Shown: in pieces, positions 1-7,584 of the stretch
How the letters are laid out: every line of letters starts with the position of its first letter
Position numbering within the stretch: position 1 is the stretch's first letter
Origin: Acidimicrobiales bacterium
GTDB lineage: Bacteria > Actinomycetota > Acidimicrobiia > Acidimicrobiales > Aldehydirespiratoraceae
Direction: 5' to 3'
Assembly (NCBI GenBank): GCA_029246685.1
Contig: JAQWMR010000010.1
Coordinates: 372,001-436,000, forward strand
DNA length: 64,000 bases
The notes under the pieces: generated by a model
What the model was told of the DNA's origin: nothing
Database searches by the model: none
The model's input: only the letters and a program-made list of their open reading frames with translations
Program-made: the position numbers and the translations under genes

Positions 1-337
1 CCAGAAAGTCGCTCAGCGATCCGCGTTCATGTTCGATCAGGTCAACATCTCGGTGAAGGGTGTCATCGAGAACATGTCCTGGTTCACCGGCGACGACGAC
101 AAGCGCTACTACCTTTTCGGCGCCGGCGGTGGCGCCGACCTCGCTGAGAAGCTCGAGGTCGAGTTGGTCGGCCAGGTGCCGATGACGATGGAGTTGCGCG
201 AAGGATCAGACCAGGGCGAACCCGTGATGGCGGTCAACCCGACCAATGAAGCCTCACTCGTGTTCGCCCAGATGGCAGAGTGGGTCGAGGCGCACAAGCC
301 GTCGAAGCGCACCCATCCCGAGTTGAAGATCAACTGA
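1..337 (+). CDS. Mrp/NBP35-family ATPase, C-terminal part
   Basis: The frame is open from the window edge (first full codon at base 2), so only the last 111 residues are visible and the nucleotide-binding P-loop lies outside. The motif GVIENMSWF followed by a Gly-rich stretch and a hydrophobic 'LVGQVPM' segment is characteristic of the Mrp/ApbC/NBP35 group of MinD-like ATPases, which carry and transfer iron-sulfur clusters in the cytoplasm. The end is a TGA at 335-337. The next gene, a DUF3107 protein, starts 38 nt downstream on the same strand. Family assignment is good; the exact subfamily cannot be judged from the C-terminus alone. Confidence 0.8.
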   Translation, partial: QKVAQRSAFMFDQVNISVKGVIENMSWFTGDDDKRYYLFGAGGGADLAEKLEVELVGQVPMTMELREGSDQGEPVMAVNPTNEASLVFAQMAEWVEAHKPSKRTHPELKIN

Positions 338-375
338 CCAGGGTTCTTCGAACCTGATGTGAAAGAGAGAACCCC

Positions 376-603
376 GTGGACGTCCGTATCGGTGTGACCG
401 ACCATCCTCGCGAGATTGCGGTGAAGCTCGCCGGCGACACAGACCGCGCCGCGGTCAAGGCCCAGATCGAGGCGGCCCTCGCGGGCTCCGCCGACACGCT
501 GTGGCTCACGGACGAGAAGGGTGGTGAGGTCGGCATCCCGTCGGCTCGGATCGCCTTCGCCGAGATCGGCCCCGAGGGGGGCAGCCCGATCGGCTTCGGC
601 TGA
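376..603 (+). CDS. DUF3107 family protein
   Basis: A 75-residue cytoplasmic protein starting at GTG, preceded by a purine-rich GAAAGAGAGA stretch that can serve as ribosome binding site. It begins VDVRIGV, has an acidic middle and ends in a 'YVEIG'-like AFAEIGPEG segment, the layout of the small DUF3107 proteins that are conserved in Actinobacteria and have no established function. It lies between the Mrp-type ATPase and the PdtaS kinase, 6 nt before the kinase start, so the three genes may be co-transcribed. No catalytic motif is visible. Confidence 0.75.
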   Translation: MDVRIGVTDHPREIAVKLAGDTDRAAVKAQIEAALAGSADTLWLTDEKGGEVGIPSARIAFAEIGPEGGSPIGFG

Positions 604-609
604 TCCACC

Positions 610-2121
610 ATGGCGAGTCTTGACGAACTCGCCCGCCGGTCAACGGCGCTCGACGACCCGGCCATCGACCATTGCGGTCAGCTGGTCGGCGGTTGGTCAC
701 TACTGAGCGACCTGTCGTTCTCGGATCTGCTGCTCTACGCTCCGACTGACGCGTCTGCGTCGCGGTTCGTCGTTCTCGGGCACACGCGTTCGGTCACGGG
801 CAGCACGGTCCATCCCACTGATCCTGTCGGAAACGAGGTTTCCGCCGTGGATCGTCCGTTGCTGCAGCGGGCGATGCTCGAAGGGCGTCGCGACGAGGGC
901 CTGGTCGCGCGCAGCAGCGGCGAACCCGGGGGCGACCCCCTCGTCGATGAGACGCTCGGTGGGATCGGCGGCCGCCTGACCGTCGACTACATCCCGGTTC
1001 GTACCGGCGACCAGGTTGTGGCGGTCCTGGCCCGGGAGAGCGATCCCGGGCTGCTGCGCCAACCCAATCAGGCCGAGCGCCGCTATCGCGATGTCTGGGA
1101 GCGGTTCGCCGTGATGGTGGGCGCCGGTGATTTTCCCCTCGAGCGTTCCGAACGTGTCGGCGAGTTCCGCGAGCCCCGCGTCGGAGACGGAGTGGTGATC
1201 CTCGATCGCGAGCAGCGCGTCGAGTTCGCGTCGCCAAATGCGATGTCCGCGCTGCACCGGCTGGGTGTCCTGACGAATGTCGTGGGCCGGGGGATGAGCG
1301 AGCTCGACCAGGACGATCGCGTCGTGCGCCGGGCATTCACCTCCCGCCATAGCACGGTCGGCGAACTCGAGCGGGGCCGTATCTCGGTCATCGCCCGCTG
1401 CCACCCGCTGGTCGAGGACCGCCGGGTGAGTGGCGCGGTCCTGCTGCTCCGCGACATCTCGGAGCTGCGGTCGCGCGACAAGCTCCTCGTGTCGAAGGAT
1501 GCGACCATCCGAGAGATCCACCACCGGGTGAAGAACAACCTGCAGACGATCCAGTCGCTCCTGCGGCTGCAGTCCCGCCGACTCGACTCGGACGAGGCTC
1601 GTGGTGCCGTGGAGCAGTCCGCCCGGCGCATCGGGTCGATCGCCATCGTGCACGAGACGCTGTCCACGGAGACGGCCGATGTCGTCGACTTCGACGCCGT
1701 TGCCCACCGCGTGGTTCGGATGGTTGAGGAGGGGCTCGGTTCCACTGACCGTCCACTGCAGATCCGGATCACCGGCTCCTGGGGTGAGCTGTCGGGCGAT
1801 GTGGCGATGCCACTGGCTGTCGTGCTCACGGAGCTGGTTCAGAACGCCGTCGATCACTCCGCAAGCGACGGGTCGGTGGACGTCACCCTTCGCGTCGCCG
1901 GCAAGGAACTCGAGATGCGAGTGGTGGACGGCGGCGCCGGTGTGCCCGAAGGTTTCGCGTTGGACCGCGATGCGGGACTCGGGCTCACGATCGTGCGGAC
2001 GTTCGTCGTGCACGACCTCGGCGGCTCGATCAGCATTGGGAGAGCCGACCCTTCACCGCCCTTCGGCACCGCCGTCGAGATCCGGGTCCCCCGACCCGGA
2101 CCGAACTTGCCGGTCGGCTGA
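610..2121 (+). CDS. pdtaS: PdtaS-like sensor histidine kinase
   Basis: A 503-residue soluble histidine kinase without membrane segments. Residues about 1-145 match the N-terminal sensor domain of PdtaS-type kinases, about 165-285 form a PAS-like region (VVILDREQRVEFASPNA), and the HisKA_2 H-box REIHHRVKNNLQ carries the phosphoacceptor at His304 or His305. The C-terminal ATPase domain shows the N box LTELVQNAVDHS and the G boxes GGAGVPEG and GLGLTIVRT. In mycobacteria PdtaS phosphorylates the antiterminator-type regulator PdtaR. No pdtaR gene is seen in this window. The start ATG follows DUF3107 by 6 nt. The family is clear; the symbol rests on domain order. Confidence 0.85.
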   Translation: MASLDELARRSTALDDPAIDHCGQLVGGWSLLSDLSFSDLLLYAPTDASASRFVVLGHTRSVTGSTVHPTDPVGNEVSAVDRPLLQRAMLEGRRDEGLVARSSGEPGGDPLVDETLGGIGGRLTVDYIPVRTGDQVVAVLARESDPGLLRQPNQAERRYRDVWERFAVMVGAGDFPLERSERVGEFREPRVGDGVVILDREQRVEFASPNAMSALHRLGVLTNVVGRGMSELDQDDRVVRRAFTSRHSTVGELERGRISVIARCHPLVEDRRVSGAVLLLRDISELRSRDKLLVSKDATIREIHHRVKNNLQTIQSLLRLQSRRLDSDEARGAVEQSARRIGSIAIVHETLSTETADVVDFDAVAHRVVRMVEEGLGSTDRPLQIRITGSWGELSGDVAMPLAVVLTELVQNAVDHSASDGSVDVTLRVAGKELEMRVVDGGAGVPEGFALDRDAGLGLTIVRTFVVHDLGGSISIGRADPSPPFGTAVEIRVPRPGPNLPVG

Positions 2122-2132
2122 AATCATCGGTC

Positions 2133-2420
2133 TCACCCGGAGGTGCCAGCTCCGGCCGGGCAGTTCGAGGCAAGTGCCGCGCTGACCAGACCGAGCATGC
2201 CGACGTCGTCGGGCGTCATTGCCGCTGCCTCGGCGAGGAATCCGTCCCAGTCGTCGTAGTGCGACATCATGTCGTCGCACCATGGCGCCTGCTCGACGGG
2301 GGCGTCGCTGGTGTCGCCGGCTGCCGACGTGGCGACAAGGCCGATGAGGAGAGCAGCCACTGCGATCGCGGTGACGGCGGTGATGACGAGGATGTTCCGG
2401 GTGGGCTGGTGCGTAGTCAT
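2133..2420 (-). CDS. small membrane-anchored protein of unknown function
   Basis: A 95-residue protein with one N-terminal hydrophobic segment (about residues 9-32, ILVITAVTAIAVAALLIG) that would act as an uncleaved anchor or signal peptide. The remainder is acidic and contains two Cys residues, one in APWCDD and one near the end in SNCPAG, which could form a disulfide outside the cell. Its end lies 11 nt from the end of the convergent pdtaS gene. No family is recognised and no function is proposed. Confidence 0.55.
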   Translation of the reverse strand: MTTHQPTRNILVITAVTAIAVAALLIGLVATSAAGDTSDAPVEQAPWCDDMMSHYDDWDGFLAEAAAMTPDDVGMLGLVSAALASNCPAGAGTSG

Positions 2421-2507
2421 GACCGCATCGTCGTGCGATCAGCCGTTTCGGTCTGTAACCCAGGTTCCGAACGGCGTGTGGCAGGCATCACCCGCTGCCG
2501 GAGAGGT

Positions 2508-2789
2508 TCAGAGGCGGCCGGCGGAGGCGCGCATGCGGCGGCGGATCACTCGCCGCTCGTCTTCGGAGGTGCCACCCCACACGCCAGTGTCCTGGTTGGT
2601 CGCGAGTGCGAACTCGAGGCATGCGTCCTTCGAGAAGCATGCGTGGCACACCGATTTGGCCGAAGCGATCTGGTCGATCGCCGGCCCGGTGGTGCCTACC
2701 GGAAAGAAGAGCGCCGGATCAGTGTCTCGGCAAGCTGCCTTGTCCTGCCATTCGGCTGCAGTCTCGAAAGCGTCGGCGGTAAGTGCCAC
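2508..2789 (-). CDS. WhiB-family iron-sulfur transcriptional regulator
   Basis: A 93-residue protein starting at GTG, chosen because a GGGGGG run lies about 5-10 nt upstream and because the frame upstream runs through the promoter. The four cluster ligands are Cys20, Cys48, Cys51 and Cys57 (C-x2-C-x5-C), followed by the GVWGG turn and a basic tail RRVIRRRMR that contacts DNA. WhiB proteins bind a [4Fe-4S] cluster that responds to oxidants or NO and act with the principal sigma factor. Length and spacing fit the short WhiB1/WhiB2-like group; which one cannot be decided. It has its own promoter with two palindromes just upstream. Confidence 0.9.
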   Translation of the reverse strand: MALTADAFETAAEWQDKAACRDTDPALFFPVGTTGPAIDQIASAKSVCHACFSKDACLEFALATNQDTGVWGGTSEDERRVIRRRMRASAGRL

Positions 2790-2864
2790 AGTGTCCCCCC
2801 TGTCATGGTCCGGGTGAGGTTCCCGGCTGGTCCCGTACAGCTCCGGTCCCCTGGAGCCGTCTGC

Positions 2865-2894
2865 ATAATAGGAACCGGTTCTCCTTGCCCGCAA
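2865..2894 (-). promoter_or_regulatory. promoter of the whiB-family gene
   Basis: On the minus strand TTGCGG (2889-2894) and TATTAT (2865-2870) are separated by 18 bp, giving a good vegetative promoter. A start near 2858 would leave a leader of about 70 nt before the GTG at 2789. Confidence 0.6.
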
Positions 2895-2915
2895 GGGTTT
2901 TTTGAAACCGGTTCC
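2871..2915. repeat. paired AACCGGTT palindromes around the whiB promoter
   Basis: The 8-bp palindrome AACCGGTT occurs at 2873-2880, inside the promoter spacer, and again at 2906-2913, upstream of the -35 box. Centres are 33 bp apart, about three helical turns. With flanks the two copies form a 10-bp perfect inverted repeat GGAACCGGTT / AACCGGTTCC. The placement suggests a repressor binding two operators. It could also fold as a hairpin followed by a T-rich run on the plus strand, but no plus-strand gene ends nearby. Confidence 0.5.
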
Positions 2916-2995
2916 CTTTTTCTTTTTCGATGACGTTTTCGCGTCGGTCGCGATCTGCACGTTGTTCAGTCGCGCGGTCGTGCCAGACTGCGGCC

Positions 2996-3694
2996 GTGAG
3001 CCCAGAATCTCCCGTCAAGGTGATGGCCCATCGCGGGGCCAGCGCGGCGGCTCAGGAGAACACCGTCGAGGCGTTCTCCCTCGCCCGAGAGCTCGGAGCC
3101 GACTGGGTCGAGCTCGATGCGCGCCTTTCGGCCGACGGCGTTGTCGTCGTCCATCACGATGCGCACCTCGCCGACGGGCGGATGCTCGCCGAATTGACCT
3201 GCGATGAGATGCCGGCCCACGTGCCTTCGCTCGCCGAAGCGCTCGAGGCCTGCGAGGGCATGGGCGTCAACATCGAGGTCAAGAACCTGCCGGAAGATCC
3301 GGACTACGACGCCGACCATGCCGTCGTCGACGCCGTGGCCGGCCTCGCCCAGGCCTACCTCGGCCCAGAGCGCACGATCATCTCGTCGTTCAACATGGAC
3401 TCGGTCGACCGCATGCACGCTGTCGACCCCTCGCTGCCCTGTGCGTGGCTGTTCTTTCAGATGACCGATCCCGCCGCCGTCGTCGATCGCGCCGTCGCCC
3501 ATGAGATGACCGCCATCCACCCGTTCGACAACCTCGTCGACGGTGCGATGGTGGAGCGGGCCCACGCCGCCGGCCTGCAGGTCAACGTCTGGACCGTCGA
3601 CGATCCGGACCGGATGGCCGCCCTCGTCGCCCTCGGCGTCGACGGCCTGTGCACCAACGTCCCCGACGTCGCCCGCGGTGTGGTCGGCACCTAG
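2996..3694 (+). CDS. glycerophosphodiester phosphodiesterase
   Basis: A 232-residue cytoplasmic TIM-barrel enzyme that hydrolyses glycerophosphodiesters to glycerol 3-phosphate and an alcohol. The family motifs are visible in order: AHRGASAAAQENT (catalytic His and the metal-binding Glu), VELDARLSADG and VVHHDAHLADG, then IEVKN and the C-terminal VNVWTVDDPD segment. The GTG at 2996 was chosen because the CAGACT box at 2984-2989 sits 6 nt upstream, as in leaderless genes; a GTG-ATG pair a few codons downstream is an alternative. Ends with TAG. No signal peptide is visible, so it probably acts on internal lipid breakdown products. Confidence 0.88.
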   Translation: MSPESPVKVMAHRGASAAAQENTVEAFSLARELGADWVELDARLSADGVVVVHHDAHLADGRMLAELTCDEMPAHVPSLAEALEACEGMGVNIEVKNLPEDPDYDADHAVVDAVAGLAQAYLGPERTIISSFNMDSVDRMHAVDPSLPCAWLFFQMTDPAAVVDRAVAHEMTAIHPFDNLVDGAMVERAHAAGLQVNVWTVDDPDRMAALVALGVDGLCTNVPDVARGVVGT

Positions 3695-3711
3695 CTCGGG
3701 AACTTCGCCGC

Positions 3712-4444
3712 ATGCCGCAGCGTCAGATCGGGTTGCGACCCGCAGCGGTTCTCATGATCGTGGTAACCCTCGTGGGCGGCGCCTGCTCGGCCGACGATCC
3801 TGTGGCGACGCCGACAACCTCCGTCGCGACGGCGGCAACGATGGAGCAGGGGCCCCACGACGCTGGTGCAGGCCGCCTTCCCCGGGTGCCCGCCCGTGGA
3901 TCCGGCAGACATCGGTCCCGACTACGAGATCCTCCGGCCCGCCAACGGCTGGGAGTGGGTGTCGGTCGAGGGAGTCGTGCCGGCCACGCTCGACATGTCG
4001 CAGACGTCTCTCTACAGCGGCCACACGCAGTCGGCCGACATCGTCGGCGTCACACTTCTGCGACCGTCGGTCGGCTGGCCCTACGAACGAATGTGGGAGA
4101 CCGGCGAGCGGCGCGTTGTGTTCCACCACGACCATCGTGATGCGGTCATCGATGCGATTGCCGGGAGCGACCGCGCCTTCCTCGCGACGGTGAGGTTCGA
4201 GGAGGACGGCGTCCAGTTCCACAGCGTCGTCATCTCGTGGGTCGCGGATGGCGCGTCGGGCGAGCTGCGCGCTCCCGGATCTTGCATCTCCGCCGGGCCC
4301 GATGACGTGAACCGGTTTGGGGCTTCTCTCGACGTGCGGGCCGATGAGCTGCTCGTTCGAATTCTGCAGGCGGAAGAGATGTACGAGGAATTCGTCCTCT
4401 TCGCGGAGACACCGATTTCGTCATATCCGGAGGTCGGCGGCTGA
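3712..4444 (+). pseudogene. lipoprotein gene with a frameshift at a G/C run
   Basis: The first part (from ATG 3712) encodes a lipoprotein signal, AVLMIVVTLVGGAC, with Cys as the lipid-modified residue, followed by a Thr/Ala-rich linker. Translation then continues in the next frame, where TTLVQAAFPGCPPVDPADIG and about 180 further residues run to the TGA at 4444. The shift maps to the GGGGCCCC run at about 3849-3856: one base fewer would join the halves as ATMEQGPTTLVQ. A true loss-of-function mutation and a homopolymer sequencing error are both possible. No family was recognised for the mature protein, which has two Cys (near 3885 and 4280) that could pair. Confidence 0.6.
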
Positions 4445-4448
4445 ACGG

Positions 4449-4503
4449 GTCGCGTCAACTCAGGTTGACGCGACCGGTGGCCGTCAACCTGAGTTGACGC
4501 GAC
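4449..4503. repeat. 22-bp perfect inverted repeat, two adjacent hairpins
   Basis: GTCGCGTCAACTCAGGTTGACG (4449-4470) is repeated as its exact reverse complement at 4482-4503 with an 11-nt spacer. The left arm plus flank also folds alone (12-bp stem with TCAG loop, 4448-4475), and the right arm folds as a 7-bp stem with CTGA loop (4482-4499). It lies between two convergent genes, so it may be a bidirectional terminator without a U tract or a REP-like element. Confidence 0.7.
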
Positions 4504-4529
4504 GAGGCGCGGGGCCTCGGAACGCTCGT

Positions 4530-5450
4530 CTAGGGCAGATCCGGCGTGACCAGGGCGAGATGTTCGGGGGTCCAGGTGAAGCGGAGGCGCTTGCTGTTGC
4601 CGAGATGGTCGCCGTCGACCTGGTAGGGGGACGGCGGGTCGCACTCGATGACGACGGAGCGGACGTCGGCGCGGATATCGACGCCCTTGCGGCTGCGGAC
4701 GTCGCCCGGGCCGATGGCGGCGACCGCTACCGGGCCGAGGGTGCGCAAGCGGATCTGCTCGAGCGTGACGACGGCGAGGGGATCGTCGAGCGTCAGTTCG
4801 GGGACGATGTCGAACGGGCGGTTGCCGAGGAACGTGTAGGGGTTGGCGTTCATCACGATCGTGAAGAACCCCTTCGTGATCTCCGTGCCGTGTGCATCGA
4901 CTACCCGCAACGGCGGCGTCTTGCGGTCGATCCGGCGTAGCCACGTGTCCATCGCCGCGTAGATAAACAGCGGGTGGCCTGCCCAGCGCTTCCACGGGCC
5001 GCGCTTCTCGACCTGTTCGACGACTGCGGCGTCGTACCCGATGCCGCAGTGGAAGAGGAAGTAGCGGCCCTCCACCGCGCCGAGACCGATGCGACGAAAC
5101 TGGCCCTCCTCGATCGCGTCGAGGAGCACGCCGGCGGCGTCGACTGAATCGTCGGGCAGACCGAGGATGCGGGCGAACACGTTGGTGGACCCGCCCGGCA
5201 GCACGCCGAGGGCCGTGTTCGAACCGGCGAGACCGTTGGCCGCCTCGTTCAGCGTGCCGTCGCCGCCGAGCACGACGACGAGGTCGTAGTGGTCACGGGC
5301 CGCGCTCTGCGCGAGGCGAGTGGCGTGGCCGCGGCGGCTCGTTTCGGCCAGCGTGACGTCGTGATCGGCCGACAATGCTTTGTGGATCACGACCCGACGG
5401 CGGGCCGTGACCGACGATGCCACCGAATTCACAATGAAGAGGATCCGCAA
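4530..5450 (-). CDS. diacylglycerol kinase-family lipid kinase
   Basis: A 306-residue member of the DAGK/LCB5/YegS family, cytoplasmic and membrane-associated, which phosphorylates lipid alcohols with ATP. The diagnostic nucleotide-binding loop VVVLGGDGTLNEAANGL is near residues 58-74, followed by GVLPGGSTNVFAR. The C-terminal beta-rich part contains the QVDGDHLG motif typical of the family. The start is TTG at 5450, because the frame begins with a beta-strand RILFIVNSVAS that matches the family N-terminus. Divergently transcribed from etfB with 83 nt between starts. The lipid substrate cannot be inferred. Confidence 0.85.
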   Translation of the reverse strand: MRILFIVNSVASSVTARRRVVIHKALSADHDVTLAETSRRGHATRLAQSAARDHYDLVVVLGGDGTLNEAANGLAGSNTALGVLPGGSTNVFARILGLPDDSVDAAGVLLDAIEEGQFRRIGLGAVEGRYFLFHCGIGYDAAVVEQVEKRGPWKRWAGHPLFIYAAMDTWLRRIDRKTPPLRVVDAHGTEITKGFFTIVMNANPYTFLGNRPFDIVPELTLDDPLAVVTLEQIRLRTLGPVAVAAIGPGDVRSRKGVDIRADVRSVVIECDPPSPYQVDGDHLGNSKRLRFTWTPEHLALVTPDLP

Positions 5451-5533
5451 GAACGATCAACCTACAAGAACGCAAAAGTATCTGGTCCGCCGGGATAGGC
5501 ATTCTGCGGAGCGTTTGGCAGACTCGGCGGTCT

Positions 5534-6313
5534 ATGAAGGTTGTTGTCTGTGTAAAGCAGATCCCGGACCCGGCTGATCCAGGTGCGCTTGATCCCGAGA
5601 GCAAGACGCTCGTTCGGGATCAGAAGCTCATCCTCGACGAGTCGGACAGTTACGGGGTCGAAATGGCTCTCCAGCTCGTCGATACCGCCGGTGAAGGTTC
5701 TGTTCACCTCGTGTCGATGGCTCCGAACAACGAGGTCAGCGGTCTCCGCACGGCCCTCGCGATGGGCGCCGAATCGGCGACCCTCGTCAGCGACGATGCC
5801 CTCAAGGGCACCGACGCTCTCGGCACCGCCAAGGTGCTCGCAGCGGCCATCACCCGCTCCGAGCCCGATCTCGTGCTTGCAGCCACGGAGTCGTCCGATG
5901 GCTACACCGGCACCGTCCCCGAGATGGTGGCCGAGCTGCTCGGTCTGCCGTCCGTGACGTTCGCCAAGTCGATCGCCATCGAAGGTGGCGCCGCCAAGGT
6001 GCAGCGCCAGACCGAGGCCGGCTACGACGACGTTGAATGCCCGCTGCCCGCGCTGGTCTCCGTAACCGCCGGCGTGGTCGAGCCCCGCTACCCCTCCTTC
6101 AAGGGGATCATGGCGGCCAAGTCCAAGCCGGTCGACGAGGTCACTGTTGGCGACCTCGGCATCGACGCCGGTTCTGTCGGCTGGGCCGGCGGCGGCCAGG
6201 AGATCGTCTCTGTCGAAGAGGCCCCTGCCCGTGAAGCCGGTGAAGTCATCGAAGACGAGGGCGACGCCCACGAGCGCATCGTGGCCTTCCTCGACGAACT
6301 CAAGGTTCTGTGA
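5534..6313 (+). CDS. etfB: electron transfer flavoprotein, beta subunit
   Basis: A 259-residue subunit beginning MKVVVCVKQIPDP, the near-invariant start of EtfB/FixA proteins. It binds AMP structurally and, with EtfA, carries electrons from acyl-CoA and other dehydrogenases to the ETF:quinone oxidoreductase. The recognition-loop region VTFAKSIAIEGGAAKVQRQ and the segment EPRYPSFKGIMAAKSKP are both present. Length is normal for the family. etfA follows after 9 nt with a GGAG ribosome binding site between, so the two genes form a translationally linked operon. Confidence 0.95.
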   Translation: MKVVVCVKQIPDPADPGALDPESKTLVRDQKLILDESDSYGVEMALQLVDTAGEGSVHLVSMAPNNEVSGLRTALAMGAESATLVSDDALKGTDALGTAKVLAAAITRSEPDLVLAATESSDGYTGTVPEMVAELLGLPSVTFAKSIAIEGGAAKVQRQTEAGYDDVECPLPALVSVTAGVVEPRYPSFKGIMAAKSKPVDEVTVGDLGIDAGSVGWAGGGQEIVSVEEAPAREAGEVIEDEGDAHERIVAFLDELKVL

Positions 6314-6322
6314 GGAGCTGAC

Positions 6323-7285
6323 ATGGGACTCGACAAGATCTGGGTATTCGGTGAGGGCGACGGCGAGTCCGTCGCAACCATCACCCTCGAAATGCTGGCC
6401 AAGGCCCGCGAAATCGCCGACACGGTCGAGGTCTTCATGGCCGGCGACGGTGACGACTACGCCGAGGAGCTCGGCGATCACGGCGCCGAGACCGTCTACG
6501 CGACGGGCGACCTCGACGGTGGCATGCAGGGTGTTGCGGTGGCTTCAGCCGTCGCCGCTGCTGTTGCCGACGGCGATGGTCCCGATGCGTTCATGCTCGG
6601 CACCACGCAGGACGGCCGCGATGTGGCCGCCCGCCTGGCCGTGAAGCTCGACACGCCGGTGATCACCAACGTCGTCGACCTCGAGGTCGACGGCGACAGT
6701 CTGCTCGGCAACGAGCCGGTCTTCGGTGGCACGGTCGACGTCAAGACCAAGAACACCTCCGGCAAGGCCGGCATCTTCCTTGTTCGCCCCAAGTCGTTCG
6801 CTGCTGAGTCAGCTGGCGGAGCCGAGGCCGACGTCGAGGATCTCGACGTGCCGGATCTCGGTGCCATGGGCGCGGCGAAGGTCACCGACCGATTTGCCGA
6901 AGAGTCCGACGGACCGAAGCTCGACGAGGCGGCCATCGTCGTCTCCGGCGGCCGTGGCCTCGGCGAAGCCGATGCCTACGCAATGATCGAGACGCTGGCC
7001 AAGGCCGTCGGCGGTGCCGCCGGTGCGAGCCGTGCGATCGTCGATGCCGGGTGGGTTCCTTACAGCTACCAGGTCGGGCAGACCGGCAAGGTCGTGAAGC
7101 CCACTGTCTACATCGCTGCAGGCATATCTGGTGCGACGCAGCACCTGGTGGGCATGAAGGGCTCCAAGAACATCATCGCGATCAACAAGGATCCGGAGGC
7201 GCCGATCTTCGCCGTCGCCGATCTCGGCATCATCGGCGACGTCCACAAGGTCCTGCCGAAGCTGATCGAGGCGCTCAACAGCTGA
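6323..7285 (+). CDS. etfA: electron transfer flavoprotein, alpha subunit
   Basis: A 320-residue EtfA. The N-terminal half is the domain shared with EtfB. The C-terminal half is the FAD-binding domain, with [21 protein letters not shown], then [36 protein letters not shown] and [20 protein letters not shown], all conserved contacts for the flavin. It pairs with EtfB encoded 9 nt upstream. The ATG at 6323 follows GTGAGGAGCTGAC, a strong ribosome binding site. A hairpin at 7326-7352 probably ends the transcript. Confidence 0.96.
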   Translation: MGLDKIWVFGEGDGESVATITLEMLAKAREIADTVEVFMAGDGDDYAEELGDHGAETVYATGDLDGGMQGVAVASAVAAAVADGDGPDAFMLGTTQDGRDVAARLAVKLDTPVITNVVDLEVDGDSLLGNEPVFGGTVDVKTKNTSGKAGIFLVRPKSFAAESAGGAEADVEDLDVPDLGAMGAAKVTDRFAEESDGPKLDEAAIVVSGGRGLGEADAYAMIETLAKAVGGAAGASRAIVDAGWVPYSYQVGQTGKVVKPTVYIAAGISGATQHLVGMKGSKNIIAINKDPEAPIFAVADLGIIGDVHKVLPKLIEALNS

Positions 7286-7325
7286 TCTGAGCCGAAAGGT
7301 CGGACCGGGCCCAAAACGCACAAAT

Positions 7326-7352
7326 CGCTTCACCGGGTTCTCCGGTGAAGCG
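7326..7352 (+). terminator. hairpin downstream of etfA
   Basis: CGCTTCACCGG and CCGGTGAAGCG form a perfect 11-bp stem with a 5-nt GTTCT loop, 41 nt after the etfA stop. There is no U tract, as is common for actinobacterial terminators. Confidence 0.6.
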
Positions 7353-7584
7353 AAGCTACGAGACCTACCATAGCACACCTAATTTTTCCATGCTGGGTTC
7401 AGCGTGGGTATTTCGACCTATTTTTCGGATTCACCAGCACAGTGGTGGAAGATCCACCGCAATTCCGCAGGTCAGGACCCGGTGATGGTGTCTGCCGGAG
7501 AGTTATCCACAGGGTCGCCCACACCTGTTGAACACGGTGGGTGGCCGTCCCGTGACGATTGTCACAAGCGGTGGTGCTCGGGCC
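7353..7584. other. gene-free region with one perfect DnaA box
   Basis: This stretch between the convergent etfBA operon and the minus-strand SCO1664-type gene has no convincing reading frame and is richer in A+T than its surroundings (for example around 7373-7430). A perfect DnaA consensus TTATCCACA lies at 7503-7511. No second box cluster, no dnaA/dnaN genes and no recognisable RNA gene were seen. Confidence 0.5.

Noticed and set aside
700..2013. A 437-residue open frame antisense to the PdtaS gene
   Set aside because: High G+C makes long antisense frames common. The residues are His/Arg/Asp-rich shadow sequence with no motif, while the plus frame has a complete kinase.
2871..2915. GGAACCGGTT / AACCGGTTCC hairpin plus T-rich run as a plus-strand terminator
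   Set aside because: No plus-strand gene ends just upstream. The palindromes fit better as operators on the minus-strand promoter.
2790..2960. A 57-codon N-terminal extension of the WhiB protein
   Set aside because: The extension runs through the -10/-35 boxes and palindromes and has no family similarity. GTG 2789 has a G-rich ribosome binding site.
7503..7511. The DnaA box as a replication origin
   Set aside because: Only one box, no A+T-rich unwinding repeats, and no dnaA, dnaN or gyrase genes nearby.
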